From Botryosphaeria dothidea (lineage: Eukaryota > Ascomycota > Dothideomycetes > Botryosphaeriales > Botryosphaeriaceae), in contig WWBZ02000016.1 of assembly GCA_011503125.2 (NCBI GenBank), positions 1,426,001 to 1,490,000 on the forward strand: DNA of 64,000 nt, written 5' to 3'. A model generated the notes under the pieces. It was given only the letters and a program-made list of their open reading frames with translations. It did no database searches and was not told the origin of the DNA. Position numbers and translations under genes: made by a program. Below, one piece after another: positions 1 to 12,125 of the stretch. Each line of letters opens with the position of its first letter. Positions within the stretch are counted from its first letter, which is position 1.

Positions 1-31
1 GTATTTTCAGTGACTTTGATGACTTCATCAA

Positions 32-1000
32 TCATACATGTTCAAATGCAAGATAAGGAGGTGCGTGCTTACCATCAATCATTTGCTCCGGAGCTGGAGA
101 ATCCGGCTGCTCCTCCGGCGTGGCAGGCTGCACCTCATCGTCCAACGTGGTCAATTTGGACTCTTCCTGCTCATCGTCAGAAGCGGGCTCGCCGTCCGAA
201 CTAGCGTGCCCGCCGCCTTGACTGTCGCTCTCAGAAAGCGTCCGCGTATTCCCGCTCACGGACTCCAGGTACTCGTCCAAGTCAATCACACTGTCGTCTG
301 GGCCAGTGACCTCACTTTCCTGGTCACTTACCTCTTCACCGGCGGGAGCCAGCGGCATCTCCCATCCAGCACCAGCCCCTCCTGCCTCGCTTCTTTCGCA
401 CAGCTTCGCGACGGCGTCGACGAGCGAGCACGCAAACATGCTCTCCAACTCCATGTTCAGGTCGCCCTTCTGCTCGTGCCCGTTCTTGACGAACGCCTCC
501 AGTGCCCCCTTCAGATACCCATCCAGCCACTCGTCTTGCCCCTCAAGATCCCGGAACGCCCGCTCGACATCGCGGATCACGCACCACGCGGGAATGTCGA
601 TGTCTTCGGCCTTCTTCTTGGCGAGGTCCCTCAAGCCGTCGAGCTCGTACTCGGTCGCGGCAGAGTAGGCCAGCAGGGCGCGGTGGTGCTCCCGCTCGGC
701 TTCCTCCTGGTCGAAGGAGTAGGCGAAGGGGGAAGGGCCACGGAGCGTCTGGTAGGTCCCTGTGTAGAGGTAATGAACGAATGTGTGGGCGATGTCGGGG
801 TCGACATTGTAGAGGGCGCGCACGGGTGCGATGTGGGAGGGAGGGTTGCCGGGAATGGCGCGAGTGCCAAAGGAGGCAGTGGTTAGGATGGAGGGAGGTA
901 GCAGGGAACGGGGGATGAGGTAGAGAGGGGCAGTGGGGCAGAAGGATAGGTAGATCGCTTCGCTGACGTATGGACTGATTACAATGTCAACATTTGCCAA
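32..1000 (-). CDS. BTB/POZ-like hypothetical protein, 3' end possibly beyond the window
   Basis: The reading frame encodes 322 residues. The first ~130 (start MANVDIVIS, then a VAHT/IAHTFVHYLYTG-type strand-helix segment around residue 70-80) resemble fungal BTB-like proteins, which act as protein-interaction modules or cullin-3 adaptors; this is family resemblance, not proof. The last ~110 residues are acidic and low complexity. Near the end the minus strand reads GATG|GTAAGCACG with the exon edge at about 73, a good 5' splice site. The TGA at 32 may therefore lie inside an intron, with the last exon outside the window to the left. The start is the first ATG of a long open frame and was not checked by any acceptor upstream. 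The long opposite-strand frame at 38-886 is a GC-rich shadow. Confidence 0.6.
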   Translation of the reverse strand: MANVDIVISPYVSEAIYLSFCPTAPLYLIPRSLLPPSILTTASFGTRAIPGNPPSHIAPVRALYNVDPDIAHTFVHYLYTGTYQTLRGPSPFAYSFDQEEAEREHHRALLAYSAATEYELDGLRDLAKKKAEDIDIPAWCVIRDVERAFRDLEGQDEWLDGYLKGALEAFVKNGHEQKGDLNMELESMFACSLVDAVAKLCERSEAGGAGAGWEMPLAPAGEEVSDQESEVTGPDDSVIDLDEYLESVSGNTRTLSESDSQGGGHASSDGEPASDDEQEESKLTTLDDEVQPATPEEQPDSPAPEQMIDGKHAPPYLAFEHV

Positions 1001-2314
1001 TGGAATAAAGATGTAGTACAGGCCTCATCGTTGGCGACGTACGATTCAATGGGTCTGTTATCGCAAGCTGAGTGCTCAAGCGGTGTAGGTGGAGGGAGAG
1101 TTCCGGTAAGGCTTGTAGCACCTCCTGGTTTGGGAACCTTAGGCATATTGGCAAACAGCTCTTTGGATCCAAAGTTCGGGGCTTGGCTTGGGGGTTTTGT
1201 CGTTTACGATACAGAAAGAGAAGGATAGAGGAAGAGGAAGGGAAGGAGACGACTCAGGAAAAGCTCGCTGAGGGGCTTTTTATCTCCTTTGATATTGCTC
1301 CAGCCAACCGTGATGGCGCTGCCCCGCCTTGTTTGCGCAATTGTGCTCTCATATCGTTGATTAGTGCCACGATGGAAGCCTTCGGCTTAGGGATGCAGCC
1401 TGCTCTCAACAGCCACTTGAACGTGCATCACTATCGGGAACACGACCTTGCCGCAGGCAATTGGATTGCGCGCTCACATTTAAGGCTACGTGCATGGACT
1501 TTGCCAGCCTTTTCTTGGCGGCTGCCTTGCAAGTGTAACTAACGGTCGAGACTCATATGACGCTGATGTTGTGGAACGATCAAGTGGTTGCGGGGTCGAT
1601 GTTTGTCAGCTTTCTCACCATCCAATAGCGCTATTGAGGCTCTGCGTTCTTAACGCCATACCTGATCGCCCCCAAATTTTTGCCAGGCAGGCTTACTGAC
1701 ATCATCGGGGCTTATGCGATATTGCAGCCTTGATCGATATAGACGCTCCAATATTTTAAAGAGGCCTCTTGTCGATCCTGGTAGGGTCGGTGTGCCTGCT
1801 ATATCCGGTAGTGTCAAATCTTGGTTGTGAAACAGCTTGCAAGCATGGGCAAAATTCCGCAGTGAGACACCAATCGAACATTAACTTGCAAGCTGGATGA
1901 ATGCGGCGGCTCCGAGCTTATTCGTCTTTGAGGCATTGAAGTGATCTGGTACAGAGGGAATCGACCGGTCGTATAGCTGAGGTCTATTCGGAATTTTCAA
2001 GAGAGACGAGGCATGGAGAAGTCGAAATCAAAGCGGGGGGAGATTCATGCATTGTAGTTTGGATCGACATGTCCAGTAGTCTCCATTCCTTCCTGCTGGC
2101 TAGCAACTCCATGGTTCTGACCCTTGGAAAGTTCATCGTCGCAGAGTGTTTGAAACTGGAACTCGTATCTTTTGCACCAAACCAAAAATTGCTTCATGAG
2201 TGGCGCCGTTGACCACCTTTGGATATCTCTCTCCGCCATTAGTAATTAAACCTTAAGTAGGACGTCTCCGCCTGATCTCATGCTGTGGTTTCTGTGCTTT
2301 CAATGGCAACGCGA
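1001..2314. other. intergenic, no supported gene
   Basis: Upstream of the BTB-like gene and downstream of the aquaporin stop. Only short frames without codon-like composition occur. I see no repeat arm, tRNA or clear promoter element. Confidence 0.6.
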
Positions 2315-3566
2315 TCAATTCTGGGGCTCGAGAGTACCTTCCTCGGCACTAGGACCTTTGTGGTAGGTGTCGGCCTCGAGGGAGTTGTTGGAGTGATTCG
2401 CAGGGCTGGTTGAGTACACAGATGCAGTCTGCCCGGCGGTCGATTGAAGGCGAGAACGCCGCATGTGATCGCTTGAAGGGCGCGAAGACGGAACAATGGC
2501 AGATGTTGTGACTGGTTGAAGAGCAGGAATATCAGTAGCACCATCATAGCTCGAAGAGTTGGGCGCTCTGTGTCCAGCATGGGGATCCTCGTCCGCATAA
2601 AAGACCTCCGCATCGCCTCTGTTGAAGTCGGCACCAGGATTCGACGTCTCATACTCCAAGGCCTTGATAAGGCGGTACATTCCGACAGCAAGTAGGGCGC
2701 CCAGCGCCGGGCCAACCCAGTAAATCCAGTGATAGCCGTTGAAAGTATGGAGAATGACATCAGGACCAATTGAGCGAGCGGGATTAAGGCTTCCGCCAGT
2801 GAAATATACACCTAGAGTCGTCAGTGTTTGAGTTGAAGCAAAGTAGTTTTGGCCGTACCTGCAAGCTGTGTTATGAAGAGGCACAGACCGATTCCCACAG
2901 GTGCCAGGAAAGTGCCCTTGTGCTTCTCTGCTGCAAGCATGAAGATGGTGAAAATGAGCATGGCAGTGAGAAACATTTCGATGAAAAGCCCGCGGACAAT
3001 TGAGGTATCTGAGCCGAGAGTGGTGCGAACATTGAGGGGCCCGGGGAAGAGGCAGGAGACGATGCCGGCAGCGGCAATGGCGCCCACGATCTGAGTCAAG
3101 ATGACCAAGAAGCCTCTGATCCAACCAACAGCTCCGATCAAACACAAGCCCAGAGTGACCTGGATGACCTGTCAGCACTGTGCCAGAGTAGAGAAAAAGG
3201 CATTCATACGGCAGGATTGAACAAACCACCCGAGATACGGAAGAAGACCCAGACGTTGACAGCAAGAGAGAATCCGAAGGCCAGACTGATGTAGAGGAGA
3301 ACAGGTACATTTGGATATTGATTGACAGAGCCGTCGACTATCGCAGCACCGGCAGCAGCAGCATTGGCAACTTGAGTAGCGGCAAAGGCAAAGAACAGAA
3401 ACAGAAAGGTGCCAGTGAACTCGCCAATCATGGCAATAATGTGGTTCCGGACATTGGTAGGCAGCCAGCTCAGACCATGGACGCGACGGGGTGGCGGGCG
3501 TTCACTGGTCTTGACCCTCATGCCAGGTAGGACAATGGGGTTGTCGGCAGGTCTGTTGATATTCAT
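2315..3566 (-). CDS. aquaporin (MIP family water channel)
   Basis: Three exons: 3566-3210, 3168-2859 and 2811-2315, giving 387 residues; the introns are 41 and 47 bp. It is a six-helix membrane channel. The first half contains the motif SGGLFNPAV at about residue 111-119, reconstructed across intron 1 into NPA-V-x-x-T-L-G. The second half has TGGSLNPARS just after intron 2. Both NPA boxes are intact. The residue pair after the second box is R-S, as in water-type aquaporins, where glycerol facilitators have R-D. The N-terminal segment IGEFTGTFLFLFFAFAATQ is the usual first helix of fungal aquaporins. The C-terminal ~120 residues are hydrophilic, serine-rich and probably cytosolic. Both splice sites restore family sequence, so the model is secure. 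Exact substrate (water, small solutes) is inferred from the motif only. Confidence 0.93.
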
Positions 3567-4775
3567 GATGGCTGAGCTTCTACACAGAAGGGAGAAGGTC
3601 AGCTAAATAGGCGGCGGAAGTGAGACATCGAGACCCACCAGGAACGCTCCTCTGTTGCTTTCAGGAGGAGGCGGATAGGAGCGGCGGGCGGATCGAGTTG
3701 AGTGTGTTCACAGGGCTGAAAGGAGCGAAACTGAAGGGATGCGTAGGTGATTCACACAGGTAGTAATGTCACACAGGTATTGTGGATGGGAGGAGATGGG
3801 AGATGGAGGAGAGAGCATGATGGCGAAGAATGAATTGGCTATGTCTACGGCAGGCGTCGAGTGGAAGGCAGGCGCGCATGGTGGGCGGCGTTGCGAGAAG
3901 CAGCAGGCAGGCACAGTTGTTGTTGTGGTCGAGAGATTGGAAGGAGTCGGGCGACGCGGCGGGGCTGGGCTAAAACAGACGTTGCAACGGACGTGCGTGT
4001 GGAGGAGCAATAATGGACGGGCGCAGCAGATCAGTCTGGCGGCGCAGGCTGCCCCCGGCGCCGCTGCAAGCATCCGCCCGATGATGCCATGGGAATGCTG
4101 TGCAGAGCTTGGCCTGTCCGCTGCCCGCCGCCCGCCGCCCGCTGCCCGCTGCCCGCCATCATCCGCCCGCCGGGCCTGCCCCGTCAGCCGACAGGCCCGC
4201 GACAGGTGCAGCCAGGCACACATGCACGGGAAGCAGAGGTAACGTGTCGCGGTAGTGTGCGCGCGCGCCCGGGCGATGGCGGCGCTTCTGGACAGTTCGG
4301 CCGTGCGTGTCGTGTGGGCAGCAGTCATGTGAAGCTCGTCGGTCGGCTGTGTCGCATGCGGCGGCGTGGGCTGCTCTCAGACCGGCGGCCGGGATGCTTG
4401 ACGTGCTAGACTCGCAGCTGTTCGTTCGGCCTGCATCGCCGTGAGAACCCCTGCTCCTATAACGCCTCAGGTCCGCCTGCCAGACCTGACGCCTCCCACA
4501 ACAGCCCTCACGTCTCTCGCAAGCCCGCTGTCTGAAACCCACGCGCCCCAGCCCGCCCGAACTCCACTCGGCCCTTCTCGCTACATCCCCGTCGCCCACC
4601 ACCGCGCCCCGCCCGCGACCTGCTCCGATCAACGACCCTCTCGGGCCTTCCTCCGCGCCCATAACACCTGAGACTCCCCAGATGCTCATCCGACATTAGG
4701 CTCCTCCCAACATCCAGCGGCCCTCCATCTCTCCGCGGCGGGCGTCACGCCTGTCGCCCGACACTCCAGCCCACC
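3567..4775. other. shared upstream region of aquaporin and PA-TM-RING genes
   Basis: GC-rich divergent intergenic region. It contains a short tandem repeat (4120-4157). Open frames on both strands here are compositional shadows. Confidence 0.6.
4120..4157. repeat. 7-bp period tandem repeat (GCYGCCC)n
   Basis: About five copies of a heptamer alternating GCTGCCC and GCCGCCC, within the divergent promoter region. It looks like simple replication slippage in GC-rich DNA. Confidence 0.7.
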
Positions 4776-7584
4776 ATGCGTCCGCTCCGCCTGCTGCTGT
4801 CCTTGGCCTCCTGCGTATTGGCAATTTCCCTCTTCCTCTACATCCCCATACCCGCCACCGACGCCCGTCTATCTACCCACCCCTCCGCCGCTCATAAGAG
4901 CAAGAGCAAGCTACGCGCTCTCTTCTCCTTCTCCGCACCCTCGCTGTTCCCGCCCTCCGCCATAATCAGCTTGACCGATGACAACTCCACCTTCTTCCTC
5001 GCCAGACCTGCTGCGTTTGGTCCTCCGCTGCCCTCCAAGGGCCTCAGTGGCCCGCTCTGGACGGGCAGTGGCTTCGGCGGTGATACTTTGAGTCATGGTG
5101 GTCTCGCTGCAGGCGCCGATGGAGAGCTTGGCTGCAGTGACGTACCTGGCTGGGACGAGAGGCGCGGGAATCGAGGCTCTGGTCCCCAGCTCGACACCAC
5201 CCTGAGGAAAGGCGTCAAAGCTGCTTCCAACGATGCACAGACCTCGAAGGCCAACCGCTTTAGACGCGGCCCCTTGAGCGGGAACCCCGGCGCCATATCC
5301 GCATCCAAGGCTGAATCCAAGGCGCTGGAAGATGACGGAACCGATGACCATTTCCACGATGCCCTGGCCGACACCTGGGTTTCTAAGTCCAAGCCTCAGT
5401 CTTTGAGCAAGCCCGCCTCCGAAGACAGCGACCACGCAGACATTCAATCACTGCAGGAGAGCGCTGAGATCGCTGGCAAGGTAGTGTTGCTCCGCCGGGG
5501 CGGCTGTGGCTTCTTGGAGAAGGTCAAGTGGGCCCAGCGCAGGGGTGGCGTTGCCGTCATTGTGGGCGACGATATCCGCGGCGGACCCCTAGTGACCATG
5601 TACGCGCGAGGTGATACCTCAAACATTACCATTCCAGCTCTATTCACTTCTCATACTACCGCACATCTTCTATCCTCTTTGGTTCCCTCTGGAGGGATCA
5701 TTGAGAACCTTCCCAGTGAAGACTCACTGAAGCTGGGCTTCGGAAAGGCAAGCAAAGCTTCGAAGGCGCCTGCCGGTGGCCCGACCTTCACCTCCTCCGT
5801 AGCGGCTTCGAAACAAACTGCGGTTCGAGCGACAAGCACGAAATCATCGAAGGATTCACCTTTGAACAACGGCGATGTCCACGTGGATGCGGTCAACAGA
5901 CGGAAGCCTGGTTGGATCCGCTCTCTTCTCGCATTCTTCGGGGTAGACTCCAACAAGGGCACGACTGCCGAAGAAAGTAGGAGGCCTCCTAGCAGCGGAA
6001 ACATAGACTGGATTCTCGTGGAAGATTGGGAAGATGAAGAGCCCATGAAACCAAAGGGCGCACCTGCTGGTACTCAAAAAGTCAAGCCGACTTCTTCAAC
6101 CACTCCCGCCAAATCATCTGATGACTTCGTCATAGGCGTGCAGGACTGGAGAGATCCTGATCTGTTGCCTCCCAAAATTGAGTCGACGAGCAAGAACTCC
6201 AACGCACAGTCAACTGGAAAGCAATCCCCTGGTGACACCTCCCCGTCTGGAGGAAATGCTCTTCCTGGAAGCGGAGAGTATTCCGGGCTTGGCGGTGGAG
6301 CTGGTAATGGAAAATCGAAATCTGCATCATCTGTTAAGTCGGATGGTTCCAAGGGAAAAGAAAGCGGAAAGCATGGAGGCTGGCTGAGCAACATGCCCTG
6401 GAACAAGCATTCAGACTCAAAGTCGAAGACACCACCTCCCACATCATCCTCCATCCCGAAGGCCAGCCCGAAGAGCACTCCCACATCCGCGAAGGTTGCT
6501 GCAGAGAGCCAAAGCCCTGGCCTCCGCTCAGATCCTGATCGACATGATGGTCTCTGGGTCACACTCACGCCAACCAGCATGTCCAACAGTCCCTTTTTTG
6601 ATACCCTGCTTGTTCTCGTTGTCAGCCCTTTAGTTACACTCACTGTAGTATACGCGCTTCTACTCCTAAGGTCCCGTATTCGACGTCGCCGTTGGCGGGC
6701 TCCAAAGTCCGTTGTAGAGAGATTACCCGTTCGCACATATCAGACGCTCAACTCGGGCGACAGTTCATTGTCTACTAGCCCTATTGCTACACCTGCAGCA
6801 GGGAGCCCACGGACACCTTTACTGCAATCTTCAAGCTCAGCTCCTACTAATACTCCGCGAAGTCGTCCCCGGAGCAGGACTGCCGGTGACATGCCTTCGA
6901 ACAGCCTGGGCCGCTCAACCAGTCCAGAGGAGAAGGCCGAAACAGGTCTTGCAGCTTGGAGAAGAAAGTACGGTGGTCGTCAGAAGGAGTGCGTCGTTTG
7001 TCTTGAGGAATACGTGGATGGTGTAAGCAGGGTCATGAGTCTTCCTTGCGGTCACGAATTCCACGCTGAATGCATGTGAGTATTTGCACCCTCACTGTTA
7101 TCCGCCTACGCTGATCTGACGTTTTACCAGTACTCCTTGGTTAACGACACGCCGTCGCACATGTCCGATATGCAAGGGCGACGTCGTTCGCAGCCTTGCA
7201 TCCTCATCCCAACCTCATGCTTCAAGCTCATATTCATCAACAAACTCACACTCGCCTTCGCCCTTCCGCGGCTCCACAAGACCGCTTCTTGGCTCTCGCC
7301 GCCATTCTGAAGATGAGGATGAAGACTTCCAAGACGAGACTGCGCAGACACGAAACGACTCGCCTTCTGCCGCCAGACCTATCAGCATCTCTAGTATGGA
7401 AAGCCTTGATGAGCACGACCTTGAGCGTGGACGTCGCCGTGACGAGGACGGTGGCATTGTTTCATGGGCGCGTGATGGAATCCACGATCTACAATCATGG
7501 GCTGGCAGCTTCTGGAGCAACCGAAACGTTAGGGGAAGGAGTGCAGAGAGATTTGACGACGAAGACTTTGATCGAAGCAGATGA
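4776..7584 (+). CDS. PA-TM-RING-H2 E3 ubiquitin ligase
   Basis: Two exons, 4776-7075 and 7131-7584, giving 917 residues. The 55-bp intron (GTGAGT...CCAG) sits inside the RING finger, and splicing it restores the domain. Order of parts: hydrophobic N-terminal signal/anchor (~1-25), protease-associated domain at ~215-305 in the endomembrane lumen, long disordered serine/lysine-rich stretch, one membrane helix at ~605-630 followed by a basic stop-transfer RSRIRRRRW, then a RING-H2. The zinc ligands are visible: C739, C742, C758, H760, H763, C766, C778, C781. Such proteins ubiquitinate membrane cargo on endosomes or the vacuole; the specific target is not visible. The tail after the RING is disordered and acidic. 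Confidence 0.93.
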
Positions 7585-9135
7585 GACATCGGTAGGTTCT
7601 GTACAAGTCTTGGTCTAATCTGTGTGCACTCGTATTGGTCCAGCTCGAGGAAAGGTAGACATGGTGGGAAAACTGTGCTAAAGCAGGAACGTACAATTCT
7701 ACTGGCGGCTCTCTTGTCTGTTTCTTCTCACATGATTAGGCGTCTCGTGAATTCATGGGCACATCTGCCTCGTGGTGGTATTCCAAGTCATGGTAAACTG
7801 TTTGGATTTGCTTCGGCAGCACATCCTTGTTGTTGGAATTTCTTTTTAGCACGTCTCTCTAACGACTTTTTGTTTTCGCTACCTCTCTTCTCTGGAAGGC
7901 ATCTTGTTTAGCATGGCGGCGGAATGAGAAATCGATATCGGCGCCATGCCAAGGCGCGTCATTCACCACTCATCACAGATGATTTCGATCATTTGATCAT
8001 CCACCACATGACTATTGTTCCACTTCCGGCATGACAGAAGTTCATGCTTGTAGCTCAAGGAAGCGGTCCATAACAGGCGTGCCGCGTTATCTGTTCTGCT
8101 TTTGTCGTGTGGGTGAACAGGTGAAGGAGATACTCCTGATAAACCAGAGACATACCCCCATGGGAAGTCGAAGCATTCGTCCGGATAGCTTTGTCACTGG
8201 AAATTCAGTACACTTCTGTTCCGATTAAAGCTTTCACTCTTCGCTTCAGCTATCTTTGTTGAAAGCCACTACTGGTACACAGCCATTTCCCAGCTACATT
8301 TCAAGCAAACGCATCATCTCGAGACGAAACGTCAGCTTCAAACCGCCCGTCACACCCCATGACCGCCTGCACAAGCTCAATCCCACTCATTCAGACTCTT
8401 CATAGCTGGATTCTTGAGCCGTGCAATCTCGCGTCGGAGCGCAGTGTTCGTGGAGGGTACGCATAGTAGGCCGGAGGCGGAGCGTACAGTGTGGGAAAGA
8501 CATGCTAGAAAGAGTGTGATACCGCGGCTCGGCCTTCCTTGGCGGGTAAACCTCTACGCTAAGAAATTACGTGGGAAGGTTTTGGTAGGGACGTCGACGT
8601 CGCTTGGTCTGTGAGATTGATGAACATGGGAAGGCACTGTGGGTGCGCCTGCCTGATTCTCGCAGATCCGAATGCCGGGCCCGTGCAACTTCCATTCTCT
8701 TCATTTCCGGTCATGGGCAATAGAACCAGCTCTGTGCCAGCAGTCATCTAGGATTGGTTCCATGTTATAATCGTCATGCGCGAAATCATGTGGTTGTTGT
8801 AGGCTCTGGCATACCAGTGAATGCTCAGAGGCTCCATGCGCGAGTGGTTGCGCATCTAGTATGAGACCAAATCCGTCGGGGAAAATCAGCCCGTTACGTC
8901 AGGTTTCCAGAACGGCCAAAGGTGGTACATGACTGGAACTTGACGCCTCAGGCGACCCCAAGTGAGAACCCAGGACAGATACGGCGGACCCTGGTACCAC
9001 GGGCAAAAGTGAACTCAGCGTCATCCACCCTACAAATAACAAACATCCTACCATCCCACAGACCCAAGCTCCTTCACACAACTTCAAAGCCAAACCCCCA
9101 AAATTTCTTTCAGCAACCTCACGACTTCTCAAGAA
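7585..9135. other. intergenic; one degenerate foldback repeat, no gene
   Basis: Lies between two plus-strand genes. Apart from the repeat at 8161-8242 I see no conserved coding potential. The segment just before 9136 is A/C-rich, as expected of a 5' leader. Confidence 0.55.
8161..8242. repeat. foldback repeat copy 1 (degenerate)
   Basis: The left arm TGGGAAGTCGAAGCATTCGT matches the family seen best at 40061-40145. The right arm (about 8219-8242) is a diverged reverse complement. Confidence 0.6.
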
Positions 9136-9678
9136 ATGGATAACTTCATGACCCTCACCGCCGCCACGGCCAACGGAATCAAGACTGGATCTACCGCCGG
9201 CGGATGCGGCTGCAATCTCAGCAAGGACGACCGCAAGCCCGGCGGCAACATCCAGACCAGTGACGCTACTCAGCTGAACGGACTCACTCGGACCAGTCGC
9301 GGCGTCCAATTCACACCCGGCAACAAGGATGGCGGCGGCAAAGATAGCGCTACTCAGACCAACGGCCTCACTCCCGACAAGAACAGCCATCTCAACCCCA
9401 AAGCGCCTGCGTTCGCACCCCTGAGCAGCAACCATGCCAATGGCCCCGACACGAGGCTCTGGAGCAAGCCTGTCACGGTTGAATCGCTGACGCAGGAGCT
9501 CGCCAAGGAAAGGCACCAGCGCAGCGCTGCAGAGGCAGAGGCGAAACTAGTGAGGGAGAGCCTGCAGAGGAAGGAGAGTGAGATCAGAGCAGCGGAAGAG
9601 CAGTTGGCCCAGTTGAAGGATATGCTGATCAAGGGAAGGAAGGCCTCGGCGGGAAAAGCACCTTACGAGTCACAGTGA
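9136..9678 (+). CDS. hypothetical protein with C-terminal coiled coil
   Basis: Single-exon frame of 180 residues; I do not recognise the family. The first ~115 residues are polar, with glycine, asparagine and threonine, and with a small cysteine cluster GGCGCN near residue 23-28. Residues ~118-165 are heptad-like and charged (repeated A-E-A-x-L, R-K-E-S-E-I patterns), predicting a coiled coil. The ATG follows an A/C-rich leader (AAGAAATGG context). No signal peptide or membrane helix is seen. Codon use looks like the neighbouring real genes, and the antisense frame at 9354-9632 is its shadow. Confidence 0.6.
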   Translation: MDNFMTLTAATANGIKTGSTAGGCGCNLSKDDRKPGGNIQTSDATQLNGLTRTSRGVQFTPGNKDGGGKDSATQTNGLTPDKNSHLNPKAPAFAPLSSNHANGPDTRLWSKPVTVESLTQELAKERHQRSAAEAEAKLVRESLQRKESEIRAAEEQLAQLKDMLIKGRKASAGKAPYESQ

Positions 9679-10286
9679 ACTTGCTCTTCAAAGCTTGACT
9701 GTCTGAGGTACGGGATTCGACATGGGCAGACGAACTGGTTGGGCGTTGTTGAGACAAAGCTTGCTTCATGAAAGGCGCCTCTGCCAAAGCGATATGCAAA
9801 ATGTCTAGATTGAATTGAGATTCTATCTGATAAAACCGAATGCAATGAGCACAGTGCGTATTACTGATGTAATACAAGAAACGATAATGAAAGCAATTGC
9901 AATTTTCTCCCACATGAAGAGTGGATGAGAGCGTTTGTCCGAATACAAGCGTCAAGGAAGATCTACCACATTCACGTCGGCAGAAGCTTCCATTACATTT
10001 GCAGCACGAACAAGCGTCGCTGACCTGCATGCACCCGGGCCGCCACTTCTTCTTTTGACGAGACGAGAAGATCTACAAACAGCACCCGCGCCTTCTCATC
10101 ACACGAAGCAGTTAACTGCTTTTCGGGGCTGCACCGCCCGTCCTCAAAACCACCAGCTTCATCGCCGACTCAGCACAACCGTCATCCACTCAGCATTGGT
10201 CGCGGCCAAACAAGAGGCAAGCAAATCCTCCTTTTGCTCTTTCTTTCTACGAAACAAGCTAAACTGTACAACACTGTAGTCTCATC
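9679..10286. other. intergenic, nothing recognised
   Basis: 3' flank of the 180-residue gene and 5' leader of the next. No tRNA, repeat arm or convincing frame. Confidence 0.55.
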
Positions 10287-11453
10287 ATGACGCGCTCGCA
10301 CGGGGGCCTTTCTCCTCGTAGACAGCGTCCTACCGCTCTTCAGATCCACCGCCAACATGACCGCCACACCAACCACAACAATCTGCGTCCCCCTTCTTCT
10401 CTTCCCCTGCGCCCTGTTCCGCCTCGTCTTCCCGATCAGCGCTTCGGCAACTCAGAGCGCCCGCACCCGCGTTCCTCACAAGCGTTGCAGCTGAGGCGCC
10501 GCTCTCCGGACAGAGACTACCAGCGGCGCCATGACCGTGCCCGACCTCGCGATCACAACGACTGTCGCGAGGTCGAGCGCTACTCAGACCGCGGTCAGCA
10601 GGGAATGTCCCCTCTTGGTCAGATCCAGAACTTCATGAACCGCCGCAACCCCCTCCAGCTGCAAGGTCCCATTGAGGGCTATCCGCGATTCCAACCCACA
10701 ACGGGTCTTGAGCTGGTTCGGCGTCGCGAGGATGAGCGACGCCTCGCAGACAGCTCCCGCGATCTGGCCGTCCTTCGTAGTGGCGACTTGCAGCCTCTTC
10801 TTCCCTCCGGCTTGTCTCAGCGGTTCTACGAGCTCCAGCGTGCCGCCATGCATGAGCAGAACCGCACGCATGAGCTAACCCGCCTCAACGCGGTCATGGT
10901 CCAGCGCAACAACACCATTAGTGAGGGACAGCTCAAGATCGCCGAGCAGGAGGAGGAGCTCCGCAAGTTACGCAAGACGCTAAAGAGCAAGAACGAGGCG
11001 CTGAAGGGCAGGGCTGAGGCTCTGGACAACAGGACTGAGATGGCGGTTGCACTGCATGAGATCTGCAACCGCCAGCAGGACTTCCTGAGGGAGGCCGCCG
11101 GTAGCCTTTACCCTCCCGGCGGCAGCCAGATGTTGCAGTTCGAGGCGTGGGTCCAGAGCAACGGACTCTATATGGCCCACGCCAAGGAAAAGCTATCTAC
11201 TGGCAAGAAGTGGGAAGATATGACGCAGAAGGCCAATTCCAAAGCTGCGGAGGATATTGATAAACTGGCGCACCTGGCCGCCCAGCATGTCGCGCAGCAG
11301 AATGGACAGCATTCGCAGGCCACTCCCCTAGCTGTCCATCAGTCAAATGAGCAAGCTCCCAACGACGGCTTTGACGATGCACTCCAGCAGCTTATTAACG
11401 ACGTTGTCAGCGATTCTGCTGCTGGACCCAGCAAGGAGGATATGGCTCGTTGA
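10287..11453 (+). CDS. hypothetical basic, coiled-coil protein
   Basis: Single-exon frame, 388 residues, family not recognised. Residues 1-105 are arginine/proline/histidine-rich and disordered (repeated R-R-x-R, HDRH, RDH patterns), suggesting RNA/DNA or phospho-regulated contacts, but that is only composition. Residues ~195-245 form a likely coiled coil (EGQLKIAEQEEELRKLRKTL). A hydrophilic segment with a possible folded part (LHEICNRQQDFLREAAGSLY) follows at ~250-270, and the acidic C-terminus ends DDALQQLINDVVSDSAAG. There is no signal peptide or membrane segment. Confidence 0.65.
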   Translation: MTRSHGGLSPRRQRPTALQIHRQHDRHTNHNNLRPPSSLPLRPVPPRLPDQRFGNSERPHPRSSQALQLRRRSPDRDYQRRHDRARPRDHNDCREVERYSDRGQQGMSPLGQIQNFMNRRNPLQLQGPIEGYPRFQPTTGLELVRRREDERRLADSSRDLAVLRSGDLQPLLPSGLSQRFYELQRAAMHEQNRTHELTRLNAVMVQRNNTISEGQLKIAEQEEELRKLRKTLKSKNEALKGRAEALDNRTEMAVALHEICNRQQDFLREAAGSLYPPGGSQMLQFEAWVQSNGLYMAHAKEKLSTGKKWEDMTQKANSKAAEDIDKLAHLAAQHVAQQNGQHSQATPLAVHQSNEQAPNDGFDDALQQLINDVVSDSAAGPSKEDMAR

Positions 11454-12125
11454 TATGGAGTCTTCATGGGGAGGGAGAAGGGAAATCACTTCAACATAAC
11501 TACTTTGGGAAGGAAGTGTGCAGTGGGTGATGGTCTTACAGCTGATCGAAGGATAGCAGCCAGTAAATTTCCATGCATTCCACTTTCAATTACCTTCGTG
11601 AATCGTAGCATATCGCAGGTTCAAGTAGTCACTTTTGTCAAATGTGGAGGTTCGGTCTGACGGGGAGATGTCACATGCTGTTCAGTTATCATACCAGTGG
11701 TCATGATAGAGATCAGGTGGCAATGGGGCTCTGTATGCAGACAGGAACTCCCTTCTGAAGAAGAGGAAGTAAAGTGATTGGAACACCGGAAAGACAGTGG
11801 CGGTCTTTCATGATCAGGTATTACGTTCACGAACAGCTGAGGCAAACGTGAGCACGAACGCTCAAATGACCCCACGACATTCTAATGCGAGAGTCCGCTC
11901 CAACATTTCCTGGTTAAGTATATTTTGGGATTCTTCCTGATTGATGAGCACATTGCGAAGCGTTTAATAAGAACTTTTTATTCGAACGCCTGGTAATGCT
12001 GTCGATGGCTTGTTAAAATGATTTGGTATACGACTTTTCCGATCCTCCCAAACGCCGCTAGCCAAGTCATGCAAAGAAGTGGTAATCCGGTATGCTAACG
12101 TTGAAGAATTTGGCTGGCCCATCTC
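11454..12125. other. intergenic, convergent 3' ends
   Basis: Between the ends of the plus-strand coiled-coil gene and the minus-strand LRP1-like gene. AT-richer than the flanking exons; no gene or repeat seen. Confidence 0.6.
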